Shown here: positions 24,342-32,270 of the stretch, piece after piece
Position numbering within the stretch: position 1 is the first letter of the stretch
How the letters are laid out: each line of letters starts with the position of its first letter
Notes under the pieces: generated by a model
Told to the model about the DNA's origin: nothing
Seen by the model: the letters and a program-made list of their open reading frames with translations, nothing else
The model's database searches: none
Translations under genes and position numbers: made by a program
Source: CAZGEA01 sp964524515
Lineage (GTDB): Bacteria; Patescibacteriota; Microgenomatia; UBA8517
Direction of reading: 5' to 3'
Length of the DNA: 64,000 bases
Assembly: GCA_964524515.1 (NCBI GenBank)
Contig: CAZGEA010000002.1
Span: 62,001-126,000 of the forward strand

Positions 24342-24380
24342 TCCCAAGCAGATGTGAGACCACAAAACCTCTGCTTGGGA
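24342..24380 (+). other. 3' hairpin with 11-base stem, no T tract
   Basis: TCCCAAGCAGA pairs perfectly with TCTGCTTGGGA, just after the 23891 gene. Confidence 0.7.
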
Positions 24381-24425
24381 TATGCCTTAAAATGATATAA
24401 TTCAAACTAACAAAACCCCTCTCTT

Positions 24426-25283
24426 ATGAAACTAAACCCAAAAACAATTATCTGGACAGCTGTGTCAACAATTGCCCTTGTTTTGGTTTTATATTTTGCA
24501 TCAGGAGCACTGGAAAGCTATCTTTCATTAGGTTCCACAATTGACTCAATTAATTCCCTCAAATCCCAAGGTTCATTTCTTGAAAAATTAGTAAGTGAAC
24601 AAAACTATATGACTTCAGGAATTTCAAATATATTAAGGAAAGCCATTGTCTATGCTGTGGTCTCTGGAATCTCCGCAGACACAATAGTTTTACTGCTTCT
24701 TTTGCCTGTTGTAGCAGCCTTTATCGCAGCTGTAAGGCACATTGTGGGTCTTCGCGGATTCGGAATATTATTGCCTGCTGCTTTGTCTGTTGTCTTTGTT
24801 TCAATTGGCCCAATTGTAGGAATTGGATTGTTTCTTTTAATTATTACAGTATCAACCTCGATGAGGTTTTTCCTTCGAAGTGCCAAAATAAGATTGCAGT
24901 ATTTGCCTCGTATGTCACTTTTAGTTTGGGCAGTATGTCTAGTTGTTTTAGGGTTACTTTTTATGGCTCCAGTTTTTGGAAGCCACTCATTCTCTTCTGT
25001 ATCCATTTTCCCAGTTTTGATTCTTGTTTTGCTATCTGAGGATTTTACTCGTGTTCAATTAGGCAAAAACATTAAAGCAGCTGTAAAAATTACTGCTGAA
25101 ACATTATTATTAGCTTTATTTTCTTATCTAATTTTAACTTCAAATTCACTTCAAGTCTTTGCAGTTCAAAAGCCAGAAATTTTAGTTTTATCAGTGGCTT
25201 TAATCAATTATGCGGTAGGTAAATATGTAGGACTTCGATTTATGGAATATTGGAGATTCAGAAAATTAATCCGTTCAAAATAA
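24426..25283 (+). CDS. 7TM-transglut-like membrane protein
   Basis: The 285-residue protein has an N-terminal helix (8-28), a short extracytoplasmic segment and about seven further helices (80-280). The core LLLLLPVVAAFIAAVRHIVGLRGFGILLPAAL matches the 7TM domain that is found, in other bacteria, fused to an inactive transglutaminase domain. Here the transglutaminase part is missing. In those bacteria the gene sits beside an alpha-L-glutamate-ligase-like ATP-grasp and a retropepsin-like protease, exactly what follows here four bases downstream. Confidence 0.7.
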   Translation: MKLNPKTIIWTAVSTIALVLVLYFASGALESYLSLGSTIDSINSLKSQGSFLEKLVSEQNYMTSGISNILRKAIVYAVVSGISADTIVLLLLLPVVAAFIAAVRHIVGLRGFGILLPAALSVVFVSIGPIVGIGLFLLIITVSTSMRFFLRSAKIRLQYLPRMSLLVWAVCLVVLGLLFMAPVFGSHSFSSVSIFPVLILVLLSEDFTRVQLGKNIKAAVKITAETLLLALFSYLILTSNSLQVFAVQKPEILVLSVALINYAVGKYVGLRFMEYWRFRKLIRSK

Positions 25284-25287
25284 AAAT

Positions 25288-26622
25288 ATGAAAGTATCCT
25301 CAATCTTGGGTTTAAACGCCAGATCGCAATTGTTTTTATCCAAATACAATTCCAGAGCTGGTAAAAAAATTGCAGACTCAAAACTTTTAATGTTTAAAAC
25401 ATTAAGAAGACAAAAAGTTGCAACTCCAAAAGTATTGGCAAAATTTAAAAATCCAGAAGATGTCATTGCATTTGATTGGACTAGTTTGCCAGGATCATTT
25501 GCCCTAAAGCCTTCCCGAGGTTATGGAGGAGAGGGAATAATTGTAGTCAAGAAAAAGTCAGTGCGAGGAGATTATTGGATCACAACTCAAAATGAAAAAG
25601 TAACTGCAGATGATTTAAAACTCCATGTCTTGGATATCCAGGAAGGCGCATATTCGCTGGCTTCAGTTCCAGATGTGGCTTTTATTCAAGAATATGTAGG
25701 TCGCCATAAAGTATTTAAAAAATTAGCATATCGTGGCACTCCAGATATTAGAATAATTGTATTTAATAAAGTTCCAGTTATGGCAATGCTTCGACTTCCA
25801 ACACGCGAATCAAAAGGTCGGGCAAATATTCATCAAGGAGCATTAGGTTTAGGAATTGATGTAGCGACAGGCATTACAACTTCAGCCATATATCACGGGG
25901 AAGAAATTACCTTCAAACCAGAAACAAAAATCAAACTAAAAGGTTTTGAAATTCCATTTTGGTCCAAAATTATGGATTTGTCAGTTAGAGGTGCTTTAGC
26001 TTCAGGTTTGGGATATGTTGGAGTTGATATTGTAATCCATCCTGAAAAAGGCCCAATGGTTTTGGAGTTAAACGCAAGCCCAGGTTTGCAAATTCAGCTT
26101 GCCAATTTAGCTGGGCTTAAAAAAAGACTAGAGCGGGTAGAAGATCTAGAAGTTGATGACTCAGAGCATTCAGTCAAAATTTCAAAAGCATTATTTGCCT
26201 CAAAAATTAAAAGTAAAAAAAGAACTAAAAAGATCGAGGGTCCAATTACAATTGCTACCTGGGAAAAAGTTTTGGTATTAACTGCTCGCAAATCCAAAAA
26301 AGAAGTTGTAGCAAAGATTGACACTGGTGCTTGGCGCAGCTCAATTGATAAAACTCTAGCCGAAAGTTTTGGACTTTTAACTAAAGATAATATTTTGTGG
26401 ACCAAAACAGTTAAGAGTGGATTGGGTAAAGAAATTAGAGATGTAATTGGAATTAGTTTTTATCTAGGGGGCAAAAAAATTACAACAATAGCTTCAGTTG
26501 CAAATAGAAAAGGACTTCGTACTCAATTAATTGTGGGACGTCGTGACCTTGAAGGTTTTTTGGTAAGCCCAAGAGGAGTGGACGAAACCCAGCGCTGGTA
26601 CCAAAAGCTCTGGAAAAAATAG
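25288..26622 (+). CDS. ATP-grasp ligase fused to retropepsin-like protease
   Basis: Residues 1-275 form an ATP-grasp domain of the RimK-related alpha-L-glutamate-ligase type: FALKPSRGYGGEGIIVV, EYVGRHKVFK, GVDIVIHPEKGPMVLELNASPGLQ. Residues 310-444 are a retropepsin-like domain with KIDTGAWRSS (catalytic Asp) and LIVGRRDLEGFLVSP, as in RimB/ATP-dependent zinc protease proteins. In proteobacteria these are separate neighbouring genes; here they are one protein. It probably adds and trims amino-acid tails on an unknown target. Operon with the 7TM gene. Confidence 0.85.
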   Translation: MKVSSILGLNARSQLFLSKYNSRAGKKIADSKLLMFKTLRRQKVATPKVLAKFKNPEDVIAFDWTSLPGSFALKPSRGYGGEGIIVVKKKSVRGDYWITTQNEKVTADDLKLHVLDIQEGAYSLASVPDVAFIQEYVGRHKVFKKLAYRGTPDIRIIVFNKVPVMAMLRLPTRESKGRANIHQGALGLGIDVATGITTSAIYHGEEITFKPETKIKLKGFEIPFWSKIMDLSVRGALASGLGYVGVDIVIHPEKGPMVLELNASPGLQIQLANLAGLKKRLERVEDLEVDDSEHSVKISKALFASKIKSKKRTKKIEGPITIATWEKVLVLTARKSKKEVVAKIDTGAWRSSIDKTLAESFGLLTKDNILWTKTVKSGLGKEIRDVIGISFYLGGKKITTIASVANRKGLRTQLIVGRRDLEGFLVSPRGVDETQRWYQKLWKK

Positions 26623-26651
26623 ACCCTCTCTAATTATTTTTATAGAGAGGG
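26612..26651 (-). terminator. Terminator of the zinc-ribbon/small-protein operon
   Basis: CCCTCTCT (26624-26631) / AGAGAGGG (26644-26651). Read on the minus strand it is followed by TCTATTTTTT; the plus strand has no T tract. Confidence 0.7.
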
Positions 26652-26658
26652 CCATTGC

Positions 26659-26748
26659 CTAAATATCACTAAAATGTGAAATTACAGCTTTAACAGCCAG
26701 CCAAATTACTGCCAAAATTACAATTCCACCTAAAATATAGAGCTCCAT
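26659..26748 (-). CDS. Small 29-residue membrane protein
   Basis: A short frame encodes 29 residues that are nearly all one membrane helix (MELYILGGIVILAVIWLAVK, then a polar end). AAGGAG lies seven bases before the ATG, inside the end of the preceding zinc-ribbon gene, whose stop codon is two bases upstream. Translational coupling is therefore likely, and a terminator follows directly. Function unknown. Confidence 0.6.
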   Translation of the reverse strand: MELYILGGIVILAVIWLAVKAVISHFSDI

Positions 26749-26750
26749 GT

Positions 26751-27215
26751 TCATTCTCCTTTTTCTTCAACTGGTTTCCAATTGTATCTGGCATTTTCAA
26801 ACTCATCGAGGTGTTTTTCTCCTAATGAGCGCATAGCCAAAAACCTTTCAGGATGAATTGCCAGTACTTCAATGGGAGAAAATTCATAAAAATGAAATCT
26901 ATTCGCAGTTCTAACATTCACTTTTAGAATTTTTAGGCAAAATTCTTTAGTCCTTCCTGTCCAGTTTTTTGCAGTCTCGATTAATTTAGGATTAATTCGA
27001 TCTTTATTGTCAGCCAAATAAACTCTACAAAATGGACAAATTATAGTGCGACGCATGTCAGGAATTAATTTATGACAGGCAGGGCACGCCATTGATAAAT
27101 CAACTTCAGGCTTTACAGGTTCAGGTGGATACTCCTTCTTTAAATCCCATCCACAAACATGGCAAAACGGTTGATTTGCAATTAATAGTTTTGAATCACA
27201 TTTTTGACAATTCAT
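26751..27215 (-). CDS. Zinc-ribbon protein
   Basis: The 154-residue protein has four CxxC pairs in the first 85 residues (CQKC, CHVC, CPAC, CPFC), making two zinc ribbons. A helical C-terminal part without recognised motifs follows. Such proteins are typically cytosolic and bind nucleic acid or protein. It overlaps functionally with the 29-residue membrane protein that follows in the same operon. The frame ends in TGA, which shows that TGA is a stop codon in this genome. Confidence 0.75.
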   Translation of the reverse strand: MNCQKCDSKLLIANQPFCHVCGWDLKKEYPPEPVKPEVDLSMACPACHKLIPDMRRTIICPFCRVYLADNKDRINPKLIETAKNWTGRTKEFCLKILKVNVRTANRFHFYEFSPIEVLAIHPERFLAMRSLGEKHLDEFENARYNWKPVEEKGE

Positions 27216-27310
27216 TGCATACTCCCAACATATTCTTCTAGAGTGCGAGTTTGCTTAATTTAAGCCTATAATTATAACATCTACCACGATTAAGTGCTAT
27301 AATTAGCATA

Positions 27311-28183
27311 ATGAAAATATCACTTCTCACAAGCCATGAACCTTTAATTGAAAACAAAAGAATTGAAGAAGAAGTGCGTGCCATGGGGCATGAATTTGAG
27401 CTTGTTGAAACAAATGACAAACCAATATCAATTGAAAACAGTACAATTTCAGCTGGCGATTTATCCAATATTAAAACAGATATTTTAATAGTCCGTGGTG
27501 TTTTTCAATCCCTCAAAACTCTCTCCCAAATCATTCTTAAAAACCGCGATCATGGGGTCAAAATTTTTGATAATAATCTTCTTGATCATCTTTACTCAAT
27601 TGATAAAAGGCGAGATACAATTAGTTTAGCTCTAGATAACATTCCAGTTCCAAATACTTGCATACCTCGTTCATGGGATGAAGTGCGAAATTATGCAATG
27701 AGCCGCCAATTTCCAATGGTAATTAAGCCCGCTCGAATGGGCAAAGGAAACGGAGTTACAAAATTAGTTAATTTGTCAGATCTAGAAGAGTTTATTCAAA
27801 AAAAATCATCAGAAGACAAAGAGGCAAAAAGCTTTTTGATTCAAGAATTTATTCCATATGTTGTTGACCTTCGGATTTTGGTAATTGGGGATGATGTTTT
27901 TGTAATGCGCAGAATTCCAAAAGAGGGTGAATTTAGAGCCAATTTTTCCCTCGGCGGAGATGTAGAGCTTTATGATTTGGATGAAGAGGGTCACAAAATG
28001 GCAATTGATGCATGTCTCTCAGTTGGCTTATCAGTCGCGGGAGTTGATATGTTAATAACAAATGATAACAAAAGATATATTTTAGAAGTCAATCACACTC
28101 CGGGGTTTGTTGGAATGGAATTAGCATACAAGAAAAATATCGCAAAAATTTTTGTTGAAAATGCAATTGCCAAAGCTATATAA
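27311..28183 (+). CDS. RimK-family ATP-grasp ligase (first of two)
   Basis: The 290-residue protein has the RimK/LysX layout: N-terminal pre-grasp (1-95), then VIKPARMGKGNGVTKL (ATP), LIQEFIPYVVDLRILVIGD, RIPKEGEFRANFSLGG, and the Mg site GVDMLITNDNKRYILEVNHTP. These enzymes ligate an amino acid to a peptide, protein or metabolite carboxylate using ATP. TATAAT (27298-27303) ends seven bases before the ATG, so the mRNA is probably leaderless. It forms an operon with the next gene (three bases between). Confidence 0.88.
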   Translation: MKISLLTSHEPLIENKRIEEEVRAMGHEFELVETNDKPISIENSTISAGDLSNIKTDILIVRGVFQSLKTLSQIILKNRDHGVKIFDNNLLDHLYSIDKRRDTISLALDNIPVPNTCIPRSWDEVRNYAMSRQFPMVIKPARMGKGNGVTKLVNLSDLEEFIQKKSSEDKEAKSFLIQEFIPYVVDLRILVIGDDVFVMRRIPKEGEFRANFSLGGDVELYDLDEEGHKMAIDACLSVGLSVAGVDMLITNDNKRYILEVNHTPGFVGMELAYKKNIAKIFVENAIAKAI

Positions 28184-28186
28184 ATT

Positions 28187-29080
28187 ATGAAAATATTGGT
28201 CGCTGGATTAGTTAAAAATATTCAATTACAAAGACTTCAAGAAGAAGGTAAAAAATTGGGAATAGATGTTGATGGCTGTTATGCTTCCGATTTAATAATA
28301 CACACAACTCAAACAGAAATTACTGCTCAACTAAAAGATGGCAGATTATTAACTGATTACGATTTAATTTATTTAGTAGTTGGTAAAAGAAGATGGGAAT
28401 GGTATGTCGGCTGCCTTTGGGCCAACAAAACAAAAGGTACAAAAATAGTTAATGATAAAGTTATTGATCCAACTTATTATTATTTCACCACTCCGGCGAG
28501 TGCATATTACTTGCAAATTCAAAACAATCTTCCATTCCCAACTTCAACAATAGGTTTTAAAGCGGATACCATCGAAGGAATTTTAAAAAACTATACTTAT
28601 CCAGTAATAATTAAACCAACAAACGGCCGCCAAGGTAGAGGAGTTTACAAACCCAATAACCTAGATGAGGCAAAAAAAGCAGTCGCAGAAATTTTGGAAA
28701 AATCAGTAGCATTTGTAGTTCGCGAATTTATTCCAAACGATGGCGATGTTCGAGTTTTTACAGTAGGCTACAAAGCAATTGGAGCCATGAAGAGAACTCC
28801 AAAAGATGGGGAATTCAGAAGTAATATTTCAGTAGGAGCCACAGGTGACATTTTTGATTTAGATAAATATCCAGAAGTAAAAGAAATTGCCGAAAAGGCA
28901 AGTGAGGCAATAAGAACCGAAGTGGCAGGAGTGGATATTATGATGAATCGTGAAACAGGCAAACCATATATTTTAGAAGTAAATCCTGCTCCTCAATTTA
29001 AAGGTTTTGAAGAATTCACAGGCACCAATGCAGCCGAGGCTATAATAAAGTACTTCACCCAAAAAATCGGCCAAAAATAG
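28187..29080 (+). CDS. RimK-family ATP-grasp ligase (second of two)
   Basis: The 297-residue protein has the same layout as its upstream neighbour: IIKPTNGRQGRGVYK, VVREFIPNDGDVRVFTVG, RTPKDGEFRSNISVGA and GVDIMM...YILEVNPAPQF. The two differ enough to be old paralogues and may act in sequence, for example adding different residues. Together with the ATP-grasp/retropepsin gene this makes three ATP-grasp ligases within 4 kb. Substrates unknown. A decayed copy of the CCGCACAGA terminator (right arm only) lies at about 29100-29116. Confidence 0.88.
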   Translation: MKILVAGLVKNIQLQRLQEEGKKLGIDVDGCYASDLIIHTTQTEITAQLKDGRLLTDYDLIYLVVGKRRWEWYVGCLWANKTKGTKIVNDKVIDPTYYYFTTPASAYYLQIQNNLPFPTSTIGFKADTIEGILKNYTYPVIIKPTNGRQGRGVYKPNNLDEAKKAVAEILEKSVAFVVREFIPNDGDVRVFTVGYKAIGAMKRTPKDGEFRSNISVGATGDIFDLDKYPEVKEIAEKASEAIRTEVAGVDIMMNRETGKPYILEVNPAPQFKGFEEFTGTNAAEAIIKYFTQKIGQK

Positions 29081-29205
29081 TAGACACAAAAAATATTAAA
29101 ATTCTGTGCGGTTTTTGTTATGTCGTGTCGACGACAATGCAAGTTCTGTACCCCCATAGTATAATACCTAGTTCAGATTAACTTGCACTTTAAGGATGGT
29201 AACTG

Positions 29206-29955
29206 ATGTCTCAAATTGACACAACTTTAAATTTCATAAATTCTCTAGTTGACTTGAAAACAAAATCAATAATGCCAGAAGATGTAAGGATTGCATTTTT
29301 GAATCTAATGCCTCAATCGCATGGCCCTCAGGTTCTAGGTGCAATTGTGAAATATGAAAAAGACAATCCAGGTGACATATATGCAAACAAAGGAATAGCA
29401 AATGAACTACTTGGTGGTGGTCTCGGGGACAAGCTAATTTTACTTTGTGGCTATACTGTCTGGCCTATCCATAATTTGGTCATATATAAAATTACAGATA
29501 TAGCACAAGGCAATGAAATGGAGAGGCTCCTCGATATTTTTATAGATCTTCTTTTGTATATCTATACGAATGAAGTAGATTACTGGAAAAAATTCATTAA
29601 GTTTGTGGTCAGAGATAGGGAAGGGTATACAAATAAACTATCAAAGCTTTGGAGGCTTTTCCTAGATTATCCAAGTATTCCAGAGGATTTGGTAAATGTA
29701 ATTACTGTAACTGCAAAAACCGGTGAACTGTTTGTCTCAGGGTCAAAGCATTTTAATCTTTCACCACTTTTGGCATATGTTTCGTTTGTGTATATGTCGG
29801 GCAAAAAAGCATCATCGATCGATCCATCCATTGTATGGAGGCTATTTTTATCTGATTCAAATGATAGTTTTGAGTTTGATTATCTAAAAGTGCAACAAAT
29901 AATTGCTGCAATTGATAATCTTGCCATGGTTTTTTCAAGTTCACATAAAGGATAG
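29206..29955 (+). CDS. Orphan cassette protein, paralogue of 30883
   Basis: The 249-residue helical, soluble protein is not recognised. The segment FIDLLLYIYTNEVDYWKKF (about 109-127) matches FVDFMSFLYSGDPELWKSF of the 30883 product position by position, so the two are related. The unit is monocistronic: TATAAT (29160-29165), GCAC box (29185-29188), AAGGATGG Shine-Dalgarno, gene, and a CCGCACAGA-type terminator. Confidence 0.7.
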   Translation: MSQIDTTLNFINSLVDLKTKSIMPEDVRIAFLNLMPQSHGPQVLGAIVKYEKDNPGDIYANKGIANELLGGGLGDKLILLCGYTVWPIHNLVIYKITDIAQGNEMERLLDIFIDLLLYIYTNEVDYWKKFIKFVVRDREGYTNKLSKLWRLFLDYPSIPEDLVNVITVTAKTGELFVSGSKHFNLSPLLAYVSFVYMSGKKASSIDPSIVWRLFLSDSNDSFEFDYLKVQQIIAAIDNLAMVFSSSHKG

Positions 29956-29962
29956 TAATTAT

Positions 29963-29998
29963 CCGCACAGAAAATATATAAAATCTGTGCGGTTTTTG
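29963..29998 (+). terminator. Terminator of the CCGCACAGA family, copy 1
   Basis: CCGCACAGA / TCTGTGCGG perfect nine-base stem, then TTTTTGTTTTT. Confidence 0.92.
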
Positions 29999-30058
29999 TT
30001 TTTGATGCGCCTATAATATAATAGAAGCTGCACATTCTATATTCAGGAGATATTTAAG

Positions 30059-30760
30059 ATGTATCTAGAAATTCACGGCAGGGTAGTTCACAACATTCAT
30101 GGTTATATTCGTCTTATCTCAGATGGGGAATTTGGTTTTGAATCAAGGTTTTTTTGGGATTTCCCGGAATTGGTCGAAGCGCTTTATGAAGCACTAAAAG
30201 ACAAATTTGTTCTTTTTGAGCTTCAAGAAGTTACTCGTCATGCTCTTTTGTATGAAACCAAATTTCGCAATTTCGATACAAATCGTGGGCTTGGAGTCTT
30301 TGCAACATTGCATGGAGATCCAGAGAGGGCAAAAGCACTTGATGAATTTTGTCAATTGCTTGCAAAAGATAGGCCAAATCGCATTGGCGATGAACCAAAG
30401 GAAGAATCCAGAAGTCGTGGATTATTACAAGCTACTGCAGACATTTTGGGTTTGGCAATAACATTTGGAGAATATAATGGTTTAGATGGCGCCAAAAGAC
30501 AAGATGACAGTCATGATAAAGCAATCAAGCTTTGCCATTTACTTACCAAAAGATTATTAAAGGGAGTGCTGAAAAATTGGTATGATTACACTGATACAAA
30601 CTCGTTTACAAGTAAGATCAACAGACTTGCTTTTGGACAAGAAATGCCCAGTCGTGATTTGGCATCTATTCCCGATGGAACACTCTACCCACTTTGGCTT
30701 TATTTAACAGGTGAAAATGACTTGTTAATTCAGTGGCAAGAAGAAAACAAATATAAATAA
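30059..30760 (+). CDS. Orphan cassette protein
   Basis: The 233-residue protein is soluble: a beta-rich start (EIHGRVVHNIHGYIRLISDGEFGFESRFFW), then mostly helical. It is not similar by eye to its two cassette neighbours and matches no family I know. Leader: double TATAAT (30012-30023 region), GCAC box (30030-30033), AGGAG eleven bases before the ATG. It ends in the second CCGCACAGA terminator. Confidence 0.7.
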   Translation: MYLEIHGRVVHNIHGYIRLISDGEFGFESRFFWDFPELVEALYEALKDKFVLFELQEVTRHALLYETKFRNFDTNRGLGVFATLHGDPERAKALDEFCQLLAKDRPNRIGDEPKEESRSRGLLQATADILGLAITFGEYNGLDGAKRQDDSHDKAIKLCHLLTKRLLKGVLKNWYDYTDTNSFTSKINRLAFGQEMPSRDLASIPDGTLYPLWLYLTGENDLLIQWQEENKYK

Positions 30761-30774
30761 ATAAGTTATTCACT

Positions 30775-30812
30775 CCGCACAGAAAATATTAAAAATCTGT
30801 GCGGTTTTTTTT
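30775..30812 (+). terminator. Terminator of the CCGCACAGA family, copy 2
   Basis: Same nine-base stem as copy 1, with eight T residues after it. Confidence 0.92.
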
Positions 30813-30882
30813 GTTATCTTGTAAGCTATGGGTTATAATATCAAGCTTTAACTCGCACACTTTCAATCAAAACGAGGCTAAA

Positions 30883-31755
30883 ATGCTAACATTTGATCAA
30901 ATCGAAGAATATATTGAGTCTCTCTCAGATAGTGACACACCAAAAATTGCATATTTAACAAAGGAAGAAAGAGAGCAAATTTTGGCTTTGCTGTCAGCTC
31001 AAGGCATAATCAGAAAAGAACATAGTGTTAATTGGACTGCAATTCATGGTTTTAGGCAGCAAATTGAATCTGGAGGAAAATACCCCTTCATTTTAATGCA
31101 ACAGATGATACTGATTCAATTTTTTTCAGAAGAAAAAGTGGCTAGAATATTGAAATTCATAAAATTTCTGATATTAGGCCCTGAACTTTCAACCATATAT
31201 AAAGACAATTACGAAATAGAAGGATATGAAGGAGAGGTTGCAGGCTTTGTTGATTTCATGTCATTTTTATACAGTGGTGATCCAGAATTATGGAAATCAT
31301 TTGTCATGAGACTGTGGTGTGGGCGGCTAAATGCGCTGACATCTGCAATCGATCAATTAAATGTAAATGAATACTTTGCGCAGCACATTCATGGTGGACC
31401 TTTAGTCCCTGATCAAGTGAAGCCAATTACCAAAGGAATTCTATTGCCAATCTGGCAATTTTTGATAAGTAATATTCATCACGAATTTGAACTAACGACG
31501 AATATTAAAGATTCCTATTTAGTAAATGTAAATCTTTCAGCTCTGTTGAGATTGTTATCTTATTACATTAAGAGAGCTGAAGTTTTTGGAAATTGTTTTG
31601 TTAATTTTTCTCTTTTGATTCAATCCGTTGATTCAAATATTGACCAAGCAAAAATGCTTCTATTGATAAAATCATTAGTCGAAGCGTCAGGACACAGAAT
31701 TTATATTAGTGTTCCATTGATAGAAGGTGTTCCAGTTTTGGAAATTGTAGTATAA
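30883..31755 (+). CDS. Orphan cassette protein, paralogue of 29206
   Basis: The 290-residue helical protein shares the FVDFMSFLYSGDPELWKSF block with the 29206 product and is otherwise unrecognised. Start: ATG at 30883, seven bases after ACGAGG; the frame opens at 30799 but that part is the promoter and leader (TATAAT at about 30836, GCAC box 30855-30858). It is the third cassette in a row and ends in the third intact CCGCACAGA terminator. Confidence 0.7.
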   Translation: MLTFDQIEEYIESLSDSDTPKIAYLTKEEREQILALLSAQGIIRKEHSVNWTAIHGFRQQIESGGKYPFILMQQMILIQFFSEEKVARILKFIKFLILGPELSTIYKDNYEIEGYEGEVAGFVDFMSFLYSGDPELWKSFVMRLWCGRLNALTSAIDQLNVNEYFAQHIHGGPLVPDQVKPITKGILLPIWQFLISNIHHEFELTTNIKDSYLVNVNLSALLRLLSYYIKRAEVFGNCFVNFSLLIQSVDSNIDQAKMLLLIKSLVEASGHRIYISVPLIEGVPVLEIVV

Positions 31756-31767
31756 AGACAAGTCACT

Positions 31768-31806
31768 CCGCACAGAAAACATTAAAAATTCTGTGCGGTT
31801 TTTTTG
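31768..31806 (+). terminator. Terminator of the CCGCACAGA family, copy 3
   Basis: CCGCACAGAA / TTCTGTGCGG stem followed by seven T residues. Confidence 0.92.
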
Positions 31807-31817
31807 TGTTGTGAAAC

Positions 31818-31842
31818 AAAAAATCCCGCCTAATAGCGGGAT
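31818..31842 (-). terminator. Terminator of rplJ-rplL
   Basis: Minus strand CCCGC-TATTAG-GCGGG stem followed by ATTTTTT, just after rplL. Confidence 0.88.
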
Positions 31843-31865
31843 AATTTGTAAATTCATTAAAGAAA

Positions 31866-32249
31866 TTATTTAAGCTCAACTGTAGCTCCAGCTGCCTTCA
31901 ATTTGTCGGCTGCTGATTTTGCTTCTTCTGCTTTTGCATCTTTCAATACTTCAGCTGGAAGAGTTTCAGTCATTGCTTTAGCATCTTGTAATCCAAGCTG
32001 AGAATTAATTTCTCTCAATGCTTTAATTACAGATATTTTATTAGCTCCTGCAGCTGTCATGACAACTGTCTGAACTCCACCTGCAGATGATTCTGCTGGT
32101 GCGTCAGCGGCTGCTGCAACTGGTGCGGCTGCTGCAACTGGCATAGCAGTAACCCCCAATTTATCTTGGAGTTCTTTTACTAATTCAGATACCTCAAGTA
32201 CTGAAAGTTCGCTAATTTCTTTAACTAATTTTTCGATTTTTTCTGCCAT
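31866..32249 (-). CDS. rplL: 50S ribosomal protein L7/L12
   Basis: The 127-residue protein has the L7/L12 plan: N-terminal dimerisation helices (1-35, LVKELQDKLG), an Ala-rich hinge (36-60) and the C-terminal domain (VIKALREINSQLGLQDAKAMTETLPAEVLKDAKAEEA), which contacts elongation factors. The C-terminal domain is slightly divergent (VVMTAAGANKISVIKALRE in place of the usual FDVxLxxAGxxKIxVIKxVRE). It follows rplJ by 21 bases in the usual order and is co-transcribed under the L10 leader. Confidence 0.95.
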   Translation of the reverse strand: MAEKIEKLVKEISELSVLEVSELVKELQDKLGVTAMPVAAAAPVAAAADAPAESSAGGVQTVVMTAAGANKISVIKALREINSQLGLQDAKAMTETLPAEVLKDAKAEEAKSAADKLKAAGATVELK

Positions 32250-32270
32250 AAACTTTCACCTCCTAAAAAT

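Noticed and set aside
14383..24380. Integron cassette array with attC sites
   Set aside because: The inverted repeats between genes lack the GTTRRRY/RYYYAAC core, are before as well as after genes, and no integrase was seen.
26751..26753. TGA reassigned to Gly or Trp (as in some CPR lineages)
   Set aside because: TGA ends the zinc-ribbon gene properly, followed by a coupled start, and only tRNA-Trp(CCA) was seen.
29963..31806. CRISPR array
   Set aside because: The three similar repeats are terminators about 800-1000 bases apart with whole genes between.
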